64,000 nucleotides of DNA from Sphingobacteriales bacterium 44-15 (GTDB taxonomy: Bacteria; Bacteroidota; Bacteroidia; Chitinophagales; Chitinophagaceae), in assembly GCA_001899685.1 (NCBI GenBank), contig MKWG01000021.1:1-64000 (forward strand), in the 5' to 3' direction. The translations under genes and the position numbers were made by a program. This document shows, piece by piece, positions 17,793 to 27,836 of the stretch (within the stretch, counting starts at the first letter, position 1; every line of letters begins with the position of its first letter). Under the pieces are notes generated by a model, which made no database searches, was not told where the DNA came from, and worked only from the letters and a program-made list of their open reading frames with translations.

Positions 17793-18827
17793 CTATACCA
17801 GGCTGTCTTCAATGATCTTCAATCCCTTGCTTACCGGGAGTTTTTTCCATAGTATTTCATATACAGCCTGTGCAATCGGTATTTCAGCCTGCACATCCTT
17901 GTTGATGATATGAATGCTGCGGCTGGCATTATATCCTTCCGCTATCATTTTCATTTCTATCTGTGCAGAAGCAACAGCATATCCTTTTCCTATCATGCTC
18001 CCGAAAGTACGGTTGCGGCTGAAGGGAGAATAGCAGGTCACAAGCAGATCGCCGAGATATACAGAGGCAGCATAGTTGGGAGATTTACGTTCATTGAGCT
18101 TAGCTGTTTTATGTACCCCTACTCTTATGTTCCTTATGCCTGCTTTTCTTAAAAAGCCTGCCATTTCATCTGCGGCATTGGCAATGAGCACACTGAGGAA
18201 ATTGTCGCCATAGCCTTTGCCATGTGCTATACCGGAAGCTACTGCATAAATATTTTTGAGAATAGCAGCGTATTGTACCCCATATATATCATTATTGACA
18301 ATAGTATTGATATAGGGTGTATTGAAATTAACCGCTATGTTTTTAGCAGCGGAAAGGCTTATTCCCGAAAAAGTAAGATAGGAGAGCCGCTCTGCCGCTA
18401 CTTCTTCCGCATGGCAGGGGCCCATGATTGTGAAATAGTCTTCAATGCTAAAATTATATTTATGCCTGAGATACTCATTCAGCAGGAGGTTATATTGCGG
18501 AATCATACCCTTCACTGCGGAAATGATCTTTTTGCCGGTAAGGTCTTTAGCTGTAATCCTGTGAAATAATGGCGCAACGTAAGCAGAAGGTGTAACGATA
18601 ACAATATGGTCCGACTTTTTTATTACTTCCCCCGGATCTGTGAACAGCGACAACAATTTGATATCAAAAGTAACCGAGGTAAGGTAATTGGGATTGTGAT
18701 GTCTTTTTATTATGTGCTTTACCATCTCGGGGCTTCTCACACACCAGTTGATGGCGATGCCATTATCAGTGAGCATTTTAGCTAATGCTGTTCCCCAGCT
18801 ACCGCTTCCGATAATTCCAAATTGCAT
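17793..18827 (-). CDS. gpsA: NAD(P)H-dependent glycerol-3-phosphate dehydrogenase
   Basis: Reduces dihydroxyacetone phosphate to sn-glycerol-3-phosphate for phospholipid synthesis; cytoplasmic. The 344-residue protein starts at the ATG of MQFGIIGSGSWGTALAKML, which is the GxGxWG Rossmann motif; the longer frame to 18869 is not needed. The C-terminal domain has the conserved LKNIYAVASGIAHGKGYGDN with the catalytic Lys and substrate-binding residues. The order is that of bacterial GpsA. It lies 102 bases downstream of the export adaptor gene in the same direction, with no clear functional link. Confidence 0.93.
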   Translation of the reverse strand: MQFGIIGSGSWGTALAKMLTDNGIAINWCVRSPEMVKHIIKRHHNPNYLTSVTFDIKLLSLFTDPGEVIKKSDHIVIVTPSAYVAPLFHRITAKDLTGKKIISAVKGMIPQYNLLLNEYLRHKYNFSIEDYFTIMGPCHAEEVAAERLSYLTFSGISLSAAKNIAVNFNTPYINTIVNNDIYGVQYAAILKNIYAVASGIAHGKGYGDNFLSVLIANAADEMAGFLRKAGIRNIRVGVHKTAKLNERKSPNYAASVYLGDLLVTCYSPFSRNRTFGSMIGKGYAVASAQIEMKMIAEGYNASRSIHIINKDVQAEIPIAQAVYEILWKKLPVSKGLKIIEDSLV

Positions 18828-18929
18828 AACAATAAAAATGTTTGGAGCACAAAAGTAGGCCTCAAACATTTAAATCCCCGGTTTGTTATCCCTAACTTTC
18901 AAACGGTAAACTCCAAACGGTAAACCCTT

Positions 18930-20333
18930 TTACTTTTTCACTTCAAATAATTGCTCTTTGGGAACAACAACTACTTTGGTACCCGTCTTAAGCGTTTTGC
19001 TGACGATAGTGTAAGGGCCGGTAACTACCTGGTCTCCTTCGTTAAGGCCGCTGACAATTTCAATATTGTTGATATCCTGTATACCTGTTTTTACCTGCAC
19101 AAGCTTCACTGTATTGTCTTTTTGTACTACAAAAACCACTTCAAGCATGGCGTCATTGAACGCGGTTTGAGCGGCATCAACGCTGGAAGGCGCGTCCGGA
19201 GTGCTGCTATCGTTTTTGGGCGCGATTGTGTTTTTGGACCTGGAAGCAGCCGTATCATTTTTATCACGCGTAGTTACAGCGTTAATAGGCACAGATAAAA
19301 CGTTATGATGTGTTTTGGTCTGAATATCGGCGCTCGCGCTCATGCCCGGGCGGAAAGGAAATTTTTTAGGATGAGAAGGATCAAACAGGTCGGCATACGA
19401 TTCATGCAGGATCCTGATGCGGACTTCGTAGTTGGTAACATCTGTGCTGCTTGATAATGAGGAAGCGCTTTGGGTAGCTGCGCCTTTCTGGCTCGCGGCA
19501 ATATGCGTTACAAGCCCCTTGAACTTCCGGTTATTGTATGCGTCAACATCTATGACAGCAGTATCGCCCAGGTTGATCTTTTGCACATCATTCTCCCCCA
19601 CTTCCACTCTTATTTCATATACGCTGATATCTGCAATGCGCATCATCTCTGTACCTGCCATCATGGAGTTACCTACTACTCTTTCTCCTTTCTTTACGCT
19701 CAGCAATGAAACCACGCCGGTCATCGGGGAAAGCAGCTCAGTCCTGCTAAGGTCTTTATTTGCTTTTTGAAGATTAGCCGCGGCGCTTTTGGCCTGGGCT
19801 TCGCTGCTGCGTATGCTTTGAAGAGCGGCATCATAATTAGCCTGGGCCGTATTGAGGGTATTTTGTGCCTGTTCAAATTCTGCTTTTGAGATCACTTTGT
19901 CTGAGAGTAGTTGCTTTTGCCTGTCATAAGTGGTTTTGGCAAGATCAAGCGCAGATTTCAAAGCTTCGAGCTGCGCTTTGGCGTTGGCAACCAGTGATTG
20001 CTGGCCTGCAACCTGGGCCGCAGCCTGGTCGCGCTGGGTGGCATAAATATCAGCGTAAATGCGTGCCAGCACCTGCCCCCTGTGCACGCTGTCCCCTTCT
20101 TCTACATTCAGCTCTGTTATTTCGCCTGAAACATCAGGGCTGATCTTTACTTCTACTTCAGGATATACTTTTCCACTGGCGGTTACTATCTCCGTTATGT
20201 CGCGGCGGGTTACTTTCTCTGCTGATACTTTTGTACCCTCATCCTTTCCTATTATGCCGGCCTTTTTTAAACCGATCAGCAACACGACCAGCACAACTAA
20301 AATGATGATGATCCAAAGCAGTTTTTTATTCAT
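18930..20333 (-). CDS. Efflux periplasmic adaptor protein (HlyD/MacA-like)
   Basis: Membrane fusion protein of 467 residues. One N-terminal membrane helix (about 5-25) is followed by a lipoyl half (VYPEVEVKISPDVSGEI), a long alpha-helical hairpin rich in Ala/Gln (about 85-200), the second lipoyl half, a beta-barrel and a membrane-proximal domain. A low-complexity Ser/Thr/Asp/Pro insert (about 360-400) interrupts the last domain. It should bridge an inner-membrane pump and the TolC-like channel encoded 25 bases upstream. No MacB-type ATPase/permease or RND pump gene adjoins, so the partner must be encoded elsewhere. Confidence 0.9.
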   Translation of the reverse strand: MNKKLLWIIIILVVLVVLLIGLKKAGIIGKDEGTKVSAEKVTRRDITEIVTASGKVYPEVEVKISPDVSGEITELNVEEGDSVHRGQVLARIYADIYATQRDQAAAQVAGQQSLVANAKAQLEALKSALDLAKTTYDRQKQLLSDKVISKAEFEQAQNTLNTAQANYDAALQSIRSSEAQAKSAAANLQKANKDLSRTELLSPMTGVVSLLSVKKGERVVGNSMMAGTEMMRIADISVYEIRVEVGENDVQKINLGDTAVIDVDAYNNRKFKGLVTHIAASQKGAATQSASSLSSSTDVTNYEVRIRILHESYADLFDPSHPKKFPFRPGMSASADIQTKTHHNVLSVPINAVTTRDKNDTAASRSKNTIAPKNDSSTPDAPSSVDAAQTAFNDAMLEVVFVVQKDNTVKLVQVKTGIQDINNIEIVSGLNEGDQVVTGPYTIVSKTLKTGTKVVVVPKEQLFEVKK

Positions 20334-20358
20334 GGTTATAACTTGTTAAATAAGCTGT

Positions 20359-21822
20359 TTATAATTTAATACCCTGTCCTTTATAGAACTCAAGCACTTT
20401 CATTTTAAATACGTAATCAAACTGGGCGATAAGCAGGTTAATACGGGCATTATACAAATTTGCCTGGTTGGTAAGCCATTCAATGGTTTGCATCACACCT
20501 ATTTCATAACGTTTGGTAGCCAGCCCGAAAGAGCGCTCTGCCGTAGCCACCTCTTTTTGTCTTGCGTTAAAGGTCTGAAAAGAGCCTCTTGCCTGGTTAA
20601 AGGCTGTGTAGATATCCTGCTTCAGCTTAAGCGTATCCTGCTCCACAATAAGCTCTTTATTCCTTATGTCCATTTTAGCTCTTTCAATGTTGGCGCGGGC
20701 CGACCATCCGTTAAAAATAGGAACGCTCAAACCAATGCCAAATGATTGCCCGAAGTTATTTTTGAGCTGTGCGCCATAGCCATCCCACAATCCCCAGAAA
20801 TTCCTTTTGGTAGTAGTATAGCCGGTTACAGGTGAATATACCGGCAGCTTTTCCGTGCCGTTCATCACATATATATTTTCATTGGGGAATATTCCCAGCA
20901 GTTCCGTGCCGGTGAGTTTATAGGGAGAAAAAAAGCGGCTTCCCAACTGACCAAATGCAGAAATAGTAGGATACTGCCTGCCAACGGCAGCCTTGTAGGA
21001 TTTTTGCGCTGCATCCAGCCGCAGGCTGTTTACTTTTATCTGGGGCTGGGTATGCATTGCCATATTGAATACTTCTGCGGGGGATATTTCCAGTATATTA
21101 TCCACCGGTATCTGGTCTACAGGAGGTACTTCAAGATCGAAAGGCGCATCAGCAGGCAGGTTGATCAGTCCCTTCAGGGTGAGCTTATCCACTTCAATGG
21201 TAGTTTGCGCCGACATCAGGTTGGCGCTGTCCCTGGCTACCTGCGCGGCTAATTCTGCGGCATTCAGCTCCGGCAGTGCACCTGCATCTACCTGCTTTTG
21301 AGTGTTTGACAACTGTGCCTGGCTTTGCTTTAACTGTATGTCGGTAACGTTTGCCTGCTCAATGTCGAGGAGCACCAGCAGGTATTGCCTTGCCACATTC
21401 AGCGCTATATCATTCTTTGCTTTATCTACCGCAACTTCATCCGCCTGGCTGCTCAGGTCATTGGCTTTTATGTTGTTTCGCTGGCTGTTCCAGTTAAATA
21501 AATTTACCTGGGTATTTAAGCCAAATTGCTGATAAATGGCATTGGCATCGCTATAAGTGTTGGTAGTATAATCCAGCGATCTGCCAAACTGAAAACCGTG
21601 GTTGCCCGAAAAATTAAGAGAAGGTATTTGCTGGAGCCTGCTTTCTTTAAGTAAAATGGAGGAGACCCTTGCCTGGATATCTGCCTGGCGAACAGATATA
21701 TTATTATTAATGGCATATTCCACACACTTTTTCAGGTCCCACTTTGTATTATCCTGAGCGTTTGCCGACAGGTTAGCAACTACGATGGTTAAAATCGTTA
21801 AATAAAAAGCTGTTTTTCTCAT
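20359..21822 (-). CDS. TolC-family outer membrane efflux protein
   Basis: Outer-membrane channel of 487 residues. The ATG at 21822 gives the signal peptide MRKTAFYLTILTIVVANLSANA. The mature part has two OEP domains with long helices (KWDLKKCVEYAINNNISVRQ at the start is typical) and YSDANAIYQQFGL and WNSQRNNIKA segments in the strand regions. It is transcribed with the adaptor gene 25 bases downstream. Bacteroidota often pair such genes with ABC (MacB-like) transporters. Confidence 0.9.
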   Translation of the reverse strand: MRKTAFYLTILTIVVANLSANAQDNTKWDLKKCVEYAINNNISVRQADIQARVSSILLKESRLQQIPSLNFSGNHGFQFGRSLDYTTNTYSDANAIYQQFGLNTQVNLFNWNSQRNNIKANDLSSQADEVAVDKAKNDIALNVARQYLLVLLDIEQANVTDIQLKQSQAQLSNTQKQVDAGALPELNAAELAAQVARDSANLMSAQTTIEVDKLTLKGLINLPADAPFDLEVPPVDQIPVDNILEISPAEVFNMAMHTQPQIKVNSLRLDAAQKSYKAAVGRQYPTISAFGQLGSRFFSPYKLTGTELLGIFPNENIYVMNGTEKLPVYSPVTGYTTTKRNFWGLWDGYGAQLKNNFGQSFGIGLSVPIFNGWSARANIERAKMDIRNKELIVEQDTLKLKQDIYTAFNQARGSFQTFNARQKEVATAERSFGLATKRYEIGVMQTIEWLTNQANLYNARINLLIAQFDYVFKMKVLEFYKGQGIKL

Positions 21823-21922
21823 GAAAATGTTATTGGAAAATGGCACTCAACGGGGCAGATACCGGCATTCAATACCATTTATTCTACAAATATTCAACTA
21901 AAAAAACATTTGACAAAACGTC

Positions 21923-23083
21923 TTATATATTATTTAGCGCCTGGCTGAGATCATTAATAATATATTCAGGCTCTTCCTGCCCCACATACAGCCGCAGCAT
22001 CCTTTGGCTTTTTTTTGTAATATCATAGTCTTTTTCTTTTACAGATGCGCAGCCGGGGATAATAAGGGATTCGTATCCACCCCAGCTAACGGCCATAAGT
22101 ATATGTTTTAAGCTCTCGCAGAAAGTTACTATATCTTCAATCTTTTTCACGTCAAGATAAAAAGACAATAGTCCGCATGCGCCCTGCATCTGTTTTTTGG
22201 CTAACCCGTATTGCGGAAAGGACTCATCAAAGGGGAACAGTATATCTTCTACTTTGGGATGCGCCTTCAGAAAATGCAATACCTGCCTTGTATTTTCCGA
22301 TATTTTCTGAAGACGCATGGGAAGGGTCCTTAACCCGCGGATAAGGAGCCATGCATGGAAAGGGGTGACGCCAAGTCCCGCCGTGCCGAATTCATTATCA
22401 AAGATCTTTTGCATCATTGCAGTTGTGCCGCAAAGCACTCCCGCCACTACATCGCTGTGGCCGCCGATATATTTTGTTGCAGATTGTAGGGATAAATCAA
22501 TGCCCAACCCTAAGGGTTTTTGATATATTGGTGTGCAGTAGCTGTTATCGCATATTGTAAGGATGCCTTCTGCGCGCGCCAGTTCGGCCACCGCAGCAAG
22601 ATCCTGCAGGGCAAAATTCCAGGAGTTAGGTGTTTCGAGGTAAATGATCTTTGTATTGGGAAGAACAGCCCGTTCAAAATGCTCAATAGCTGTACCATCA
22701 ACATACGTGGTATTTACACCAAATCGGGGAAGGAGATCATTGAATAATTTCTGAGCCCAGGTATAGGGTTTGCTTACAGAAACAATGTGATCCCCTGCGC
22801 TTACATTTGCGGTCACGGCAGCATAAATAGCGGACGCGCCACTGTTAAATACAAGGCAGTCTTCTGCGTCATCCAGCGCCGCAAGCTTTTTACGAAGAAT
22901 ATCCACCGTGGGGTTCAGGCCCCGGCTATACAGGTAACCACTGTATTCATTTTCAAAAAGCTTCCGCATATCATCCACCCTGCGGCATGCAAAATTGCTG
23001 GTTTGCATAATGGGAGGCGCTACTGCATTAAAGTATGATGCTCTTTCTTCTCCCAGCTCATTAAGTATATATGAAAGGTCCAT
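21923..23083 (-). CDS. PLP-dependent trans-sulfuration enzyme (Cys/Met metabolism family)
   Basis: Fold type I PLP enzyme of 386 residues related to cystathionine gamma-synthase, cystathionine beta/gamma-lyase and methionine gamma-lyase. The PLP lysine lies in SATKYIGGHSDVVAGV; DNSYCTPIYQKPLGLGIDLS precedes it, and NSGASAIYAAV is the phosphate-binding region. The start is the ATG of MDLSYILNELGEER. The C-terminal part SWGGYESLIIPG is the usual substrate-loop region. Family members cannot be told apart by eye, so synthase versus lyase is open. Monocistronic. Confidence 0.88.
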   Translation of the reverse strand: MDLSYILNELGEERASYFNAVAPPIMQTSNFACRRVDDMRKLFENEYSGYLYSRGLNPTVDILRKKLAALDDAEDCLVFNSGASAIYAAVTANVSAGDHIVSVSKPYTWAQKLFNDLLPRFGVNTTYVDGTAIEHFERAVLPNTKIIYLETPNSWNFALQDLAAVAELARAEGILTICDNSYCTPIYQKPLGLGIDLSLQSATKYIGGHSDVVAGVLCGTTAMMQKIFDNEFGTAGLGVTPFHAWLLIRGLRTLPMRLQKISENTRQVLHFLKAHPKVEDILFPFDESFPQYGLAKKQMQGACGLLSFYLDVKKIEDIVTFCESLKHILMAVSWGGYESLIIPGCASVKEKDYDITKKSQRMLRLYVGQEEPEYIINDLSQALNNI

Positions 23084-23232
23084 CAGATGGCTTTTGTGTT
23101 TATGGTAGAATATGCTAAATATACCCATCTTTTGCAATCAATGGCATTATTGCGCTAAAGGAATAGTATACCTGGAGTAATCGGGATTTTGCTCAGCAAT
23201 CAGAGAACCTTATGACGGATCTTGGGGAAGAA

Positions 23233-23346
23233 GTAAATAGCCGCAAATTCCAGCGTCCCGCGGAACGCGGGATGATTTTTGGATACAACAAAGCCGCGGA
23301 TGCACGAATTGATTTTAATGTATTTATTCGCGCATCCGTGGCATAG
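23233..23346. repeat. Family B palindromic repeat, copy 3
   Basis: Contains gccgcaaattccagcgtc, the inner palindrome cccgcggaacgcggg, tggatacaacaaagccgcgg and attgattttaatgtatttat, ending in cgcatccgtggc, which mirrors the start. Nearly identical to copy 2 over about 95 bases. Confidence 0.8.
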
Positions 23347-23363
23347 GTTGCCTCGTGCAATTT

Positions 23364-23837
23364 TTATCCTAAATATGATCTCAGCATCCACGCCATTTTT
23401 TCGTGTTGCTTCAGCAAACCCGTGAGAAAATCGCTGCTGCCGATATCTTTATATTTTTCATCAAATTCATCTATCTGCTTACGCAGGTTGATAATGATCT
23501 TTTCGTGATCGGCGTCCAGATTGGGTATCTGTTCTTTAAAACCTTTGGGAACCCCGGGTTCCTTCAGCGATGCAAGCTTAAGCAGGTACGATAACCTGCC
23601 TTCTGCATAATAGCCGATGGTGCGGATACGTTCGGCTATCTCGTCAATGATCTCTGCCAGCTCGGTATATTGGGCCTCATAGAGCTTATGCAGTTCCATA
23701 AAGCTGGGGCCTTCCACGTTCCAATGATAGCTGCGCGTTTTATTATAAAGTACATGCTCGTCAGCCAGTATCTGGTTTAATATTTCAGCAACGGCCTGGC
23801 GGTTTTTTTCTGTTATGCCAATGTTTACTTTAGCCAT
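23364..23837 (-). CDS. dps: Dps-family DNA-binding ferritin
   Basis: Dps-like miniferritin of 157 residues that oxidises and stores iron and protects DNA under starvation or oxidative stress. The ferroxidase region is visible as YHWNVEGPSFMELHKLYEAQY followed by IIDEIAERIRTIG: HW, the D/E pair and the spacing match Dps. The C-terminal helix ends QHEKMAWMLRSYLG, also typical. The N-terminal tail is short, with only a few Lys residues, so direct DNA binding may be weak. Alone in its transcription unit. Confidence 0.93.
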   Translation of the reverse strand: MAKVNIGITEKNRQAVAEILNQILADEHVLYNKTRSYHWNVEGPSFMELHKLYEAQYTELAEIIDEIAERIRTIGYYAEGRLSYLLKLASLKEPGVPKGFKEQIPNLDADHEKIIINLRKQIDEFDEKYKDIGSSDFLTGLLKQHEKMAWMLRSYLG

Positions 23838-23884
23838 AATAAATAATTTTTTTACTTAATGTACAAGAATTACACCAAGTGGAG

Positions 23885-23996
23885 TGGTAAGGGGTAAGAG
23901 GTAAGTAATAAGGGGTGAGAAGTGAGACGGTAGATGTGAGAAGTTCACTTCTCGCGTTTGTCGTCTCACGTTTATCGTCTCACTTCTTACGCTATC
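23885..23996. repeat. Family A inverted repeat
   Basis: Repeats of ggtaagaggtaag followed by gtgagaagtgagacggtag, then gttcacttctcgcg, gtcgtctcacg and cgtctcacttcttacgc, which mirror the first half. Between dps and alaS on the minus strand. Confidence 0.65.
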
Positions 23997-24047
23997 ACAG
24001 AGTGGAAAATTTTCTACAATAAATGTTCGCAATGTGTAACACCGTGC

Positions 24048-26669
24048 CTATAACAGCGCTCTCACTCCGGCAATGACTTCCTTCAGCCGGGAAGCGTCCT
24101 GCCCGCCGGCAGTAGCCAGTGTTTTTTGACCGCCGCCGCCGCCTTTTATCAAAGGAGCAACCTGTTCTTTGATGATCTTTCCCGCATCAAGCTGCCTGGC
24201 GGCAGCTACCACTTCCGACATACCGACAGCCACATAAGGTTTGCCGCCTATATTGGCGCAAAGCACTATCACGTAGTCGCGGAGGTTGTTTTTTACGTCA
24301 AAACAAATTTTCTTCAGTGCATCAGGCTGGCTTACTTCTACTATATCACCAATAAAAGTAACCCCGTTAACGATCTCATCTTTCCGGAGGAGTTCATTGC
24401 GCAACTGCACCAGTTGCCTTGCTTCGAGGTGGTCTATCCTTTTTTGCAATGTGTTTTTCTCTTCTATTAGCTTTTCAATGGCCTTCAGCGGATCTTTGGC
24501 TTTCAGCAGCTCGCCTATATTTTTATAGCCATTTAACTTATCAAAAGTATACTGTATAGCGGCAGCGCCAGTAAGCGCCTCAATGCGGCGCACGCCTGCT
24601 GCCACGGCAGATTCTGAAGTAATGGTAAACAGCCCGATCATACCCGTGTGCCCGACATGCGTGCCGCCGCACAGCTCAATGGAATAGGAAGGGTCTGCAA
24701 TAACTACCCTCACAGTGTCGCCGTATTTTTCCCCAAACAGCGCCATAGCGCCAAGCTTCAGCGCTTCTTCCTTAGGCATTTCATTAATGACCACCGGGAT
24801 ATTCTCCCTGATCTTCTGGTTTACCAGCAATTCTATTTTCCTTACCTCTTCCTCGGTCACTTTTGCGAAATGCGAAAAATCGAACCGGAGCGAATCCGGC
24901 GCTACGAGCGATCCTTTTTGCGCCACATGCGTCCCCAGTACCTGGCGCAGCGCCGCATGTAAAAGATGGGTGGCGGTATGATTATACATTGTATATAACC
25001 TCAGCTCCCAGTTGACGGAAGCGGTAACCGGCAACGTTATATCAGCCGGTACCTTGTCGGCAAAGTGTATGATAAGGTCATTCTCTTTTTTTGTATCGGT
25101 GACCTCAATTTTTTCATCTCCGAATTGCAGGGTTCCTTTATCGCCTACCTGCCCGCCGCTCTCTGCATAAAATGGTGTTGTTTCCAGCACGATCTGGTAC
25201 TGTTCTTTCCCCCTGGCTTTTGCTTTGCGGTATTTCACTACCTGCGTTTCCACAAGAAGGTCATCATATCCTACAAAGGAAGTCTTCTCTGCTTTATTCA
25301 CTTCTATCCAGTCTTCCGTATCAATGGCGGTAGCGGCGCGGGAACGGTCTTTTTGCGCTTTCATCTCCTGTTGAAAGCCGGGTTCATCTACCGATAGCGT
25401 GTTTTCAGCAGCGATAAGCCTGGTAAGATCTATAGGAAAGCCGTAGGTGTCGTACAGCTCAAAAGCATCTTTGCCGGAGATCTGCGCAGAAGCATGCTGC
25501 TTTGCCGTTTCGATAATGTCGTCTATCCGCTTAAGCCCTTTCTCCAGTGTTCTTAAAAAGCCTTCTTCTTCTTCATGCACCACTTTACTCACAAAGTCAA
25601 CCTGCTTTTCCAGCTCGGGAAATACCTGTGCAAACTGGCGGGCAATTAAAGGCACCAGTTGATACAGCAATGGCTGCCTGAAATGGAGATAAGAGTAATA
25701 ATAGCGTACCGCCCGGCGGAGTATCCTTCTTATTACATACCCGGCGCCGGTATTGGAGGGCAGCTGCCCGTCGGCAATGGTGAAGCTGATGGCACGGATA
25801 TGATCTGCAATTACCCGGAATGCGATCGCTTCCCTGCTGTCGCCAAAATCATATGTCCTGCCGGCGATCTTTTCGGTGGCGGCTATAGTGCCGGTAAAAA
25901 CATCTGTGTCATAATTGGATTGTTTGTTCTGCAGCACCCGTACCAGCCGCTCAAACCCCATACCCGTATCTACATGCCTGGCTGGCAGGGGGTCAAGGCT
26001 TCCGTTCTTTGAACGGTTAAATTCAATGAATACATTGTTCCATATCTCAATGACCTGGGGATGATCTTTGTTTACCAGGGTTTTGCCATCTTTGGCTTTC
26101 CTTTCTTCTTCGGTGCGGCAGTCAATATGTATTTCCGTGCAGGGTCCGCAGGGTCCGGTATCTCCCATTTCCCAGAAATTATCTTTTTTGCTTCCTGATA
26201 AAATGCGCTCTTCAGCGATATGCTTCTTCCATTCGCTGAACGCTTCTTCATCTTTGGGCAGGCCATCGCCTGCATCGCCCTCAAAAACGGTAACATACAG
26301 ACGGTCTTTGGGAATTTTATATACGTCTGTAAGCAGCTCCCAGCTCCACGCGATCGCTTCTGCTTTGAAATAATCGCCGAAGCTCCAGTTGCCCAGCATT
26401 TCAAACATAGTATGGTGGTAGGTATCAACGCCCACTTCTTCCAGGTCGTTGTGCTTGCCGCTTACCCGGAGACATTTTTGTGTATCGGCAATACGGGGAT
26501 AAGGAGATTTTTTATTGCCCAGGAAATAATCCTTGAACTGGTTCATGCCGGCGTTTGTAAATAAAAGCGTAGGGTCATTCTTCACTACAATTGGAGCCGA
26601 CGGAACGATCTGGTGTCCCCTGCTGCTAAAAAAATCAAGAAAAATCTGCCGTATCTCTACAGAAGTCAT
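24048..26669 (-). CDS. alaS: Alanyl-tRNA synthetase
   Basis: Class II aminoacyl-tRNA synthetase of 873 residues. N-terminal catalytic domain: MTSVEIRQIFLDFFSSRGH, then FTNAGMNQFKDYFLG and GDTGPCGPCTEIH. Editing domain: HTATHLLHAALRQVLG and LCGGTHVGHTG give the zinc/editing residues (HxxxH...CxxxH). C-terminal oligomerisation domain: GGGGGQKTLATAGGQD. The length is standard. Divergent from the M23 peptidase gene. Confidence 0.97.
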   Translation of the reverse strand: MTSVEIRQIFLDFFSSRGHQIVPSAPIVVKNDPTLLFTNAGMNQFKDYFLGNKKSPYPRIADTQKCLRVSGKHNDLEEVGVDTYHHTMFEMLGNWSFGDYFKAEAIAWSWELLTDVYKIPKDRLYVTVFEGDAGDGLPKDEEAFSEWKKHIAEERILSGSKKDNFWEMGDTGPCGPCTEIHIDCRTEEERKAKDGKTLVNKDHPQVIEIWNNVFIEFNRSKNGSLDPLPARHVDTGMGFERLVRVLQNKQSNYDTDVFTGTIAATEKIAGRTYDFGDSREAIAFRVIADHIRAISFTIADGQLPSNTGAGYVIRRILRRAVRYYYSYLHFRQPLLYQLVPLIARQFAQVFPELEKQVDFVSKVVHEEEEGFLRTLEKGLKRIDDIIETAKQHASAQISGKDAFELYDTYGFPIDLTRLIAAENTLSVDEPGFQQEMKAQKDRSRAATAIDTEDWIEVNKAEKTSFVGYDDLLVETQVVKYRKAKARGKEQYQIVLETTPFYAESGGQVGDKGTLQFGDEKIEVTDTKKENDLIIHFADKVPADITLPVTASVNWELRLYTMYNHTATHLLHAALRQVLGTHVAQKGSLVAPDSLRFDFSHFAKVTEEEVRKIELLVNQKIRENIPVVINEMPKEEALKLGAMALFGEKYGDTVRVVIADPSYSIELCGGTHVGHTGMIGLFTITSESAVAAGVRRIEALTGAAAIQYTFDKLNGYKNIGELLKAKDPLKAIEKLIEEKNTLQKRIDHLEARQLVQLRNELLRKDEIVNGVTFIGDIVEVSQPDALKKICFDVKNNLRDYVIVLCANIGGKPYVAVGMSEVVAAARQLDAGKIIKEQVAPLIKGGGGGQKTLATAGGQDASRLKEVIAGVRALL

Positions 26670-26715
26670 GGTTTTATACGTTTATATTTTTTCTGGCGTT
26701 TGAAACTTTAAATTT

Positions 26716-26723
26716 TATATTTG
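26716..26723 (+). promoter_or_regulatory. Bacteroidota -7 box (TATATTTG) upstream of the M23 peptidase gene
   Basis: Exact TAnnTTTG match in the divergent alaS/M23 spacer, 88 bases before the ATG at 26812. No clear -33 TTG at standard spacing is seen. Confidence 0.4.
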
Positions 26724-26811
26724 CCTTCACCCCGTTTAAAGGCGGTTGCGAAGGTAGTTAAATTATGGCTGGATTTTTGCTTGCAAACAGTCCCGGCCCA
26801 GGTTCCTGCAG

Positions 26812-27783
26812 ATGAAAAAAATTAAATATTATTACAATACCAACACGCTCCGATACGAAAAGTTAGTAGTTCCCTTCAGGGTAAAGCTGCTGCGCATATT
26901 GGGTTTCCTGGCCGCCGCCGCCGTTACGGCACTTATTATTGTTGTGCTTGGCTTTCAGTTACTGGATTCTCCAAAAGAAATGCTGATGCGGCAGGAAAAT
27001 CAACGGATAAAGGAGGACTATGTACTGCTGAATAACAAGGTAAAAACTATGCAGCAGCAGGTAACTGATCTTGAAAAACGGGATAATCATATTTATCGCG
27101 AGATATTTGAAGCCAATCCCATCCCCGACAGCGCCCGCGCCAAAAGACTGGAAAAACAACAGGAAATAAAGCTGACGGAAGGCATGGAAGATAATGAGCT
27201 GGCTTATGCTGTAGCTGCGGTACTTGACAATCTTGATAACCGGATGGCAGTGCAGAAGAAGTCTTACGAAGAAATAGAGCAGATGATAAAGAACAAGGAA
27301 AAGCTTCTTGCGGCTACTCCCGCTATACAACCCGTAAGCAACAAAGATCTCAGCCGTATCGCATCAGGTTTTGGATATCGTATAGATCCGGTATATAAAA
27401 CAGTAAAAATGCATGCGGGACTTGATTTTGCGGCGCCACAGGGCACACCGATCTATGCTACTGCCGATGGGGTGGTAAAACTGGCTGGCAATACCGGCAA
27501 CGGATACGGCAACTATGTTGTTATCAACCACGGTTATGGTTATGAAACATTATATGGGCACCAGTACAGAATAAAAGTAAAACCGGGTGAACGCGTGAAA
27601 CGGGGTGAACAGATAGGCTGGGTAGGAAGCACGGGAAAGTCCACGGGACCGCATGTGCATTATGAAGTGCATAAGAACGGGCAACATATAGACCCCATTT
27701 ATTTCTTTTACAACGACCTGACTCCTGAGCAATTCGACCGCATTCTCAAAATGGCGGCTTCAGGCAACCAGAGCTTCGACTAA
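26812..27783 (+). CDS. M23 family metallopeptidase, membrane-anchored
   Basis: Peptidoglycan endopeptidase or its regulator, 323 residues. A cytoplasmic tail (1-25) leads to one membrane helix (about 28-50), a periplasmic coiled coil (about 55-140) and a LytM/M23 domain (about 180-300). Zinc ligands: H and D in MHAGLDFAAP, and the second H in GPHVHYEVH; the catalytic H is the first in HVH. All are intact, so it is probably an active cell-wall hydrolase. The MerR gene starts 53 bases downstream; together with the L,D-transpeptidase and amidase this is a cell-envelope group. Confidence 0.92.
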   Translation: MKKIKYYYNTNTLRYEKLVVPFRVKLLRILGFLAAAAVTALIIVVLGFQLLDSPKEMLMRQENQRIKEDYVLLNNKVKTMQQQVTDLEKRDNHIYREIFEANPIPDSARAKRLEKQQEIKLTEGMEDNELAYAVAAVLDNLDNRMAVQKKSYEEIEQMIKNKEKLLAATPAIQPVSNKDLSRIASGFGYRIDPVYKTVKMHAGLDFAAPQGTPIYATADGVVKLAGNTGNGYGNYVVINHGYGYETLYGHQYRIKVKPGERVKRGEQIGWVGSTGKSTGPHVHYEVHKNGQHIDPIYFFYNDLTPEQFDRILKMAASGNQSFD

Positions 27784-27836
27784 TTTGTTGATAATTTTAA
27801 GGTGTTTTTTTCTATTGTTACTGTTAATTTAGCAGC

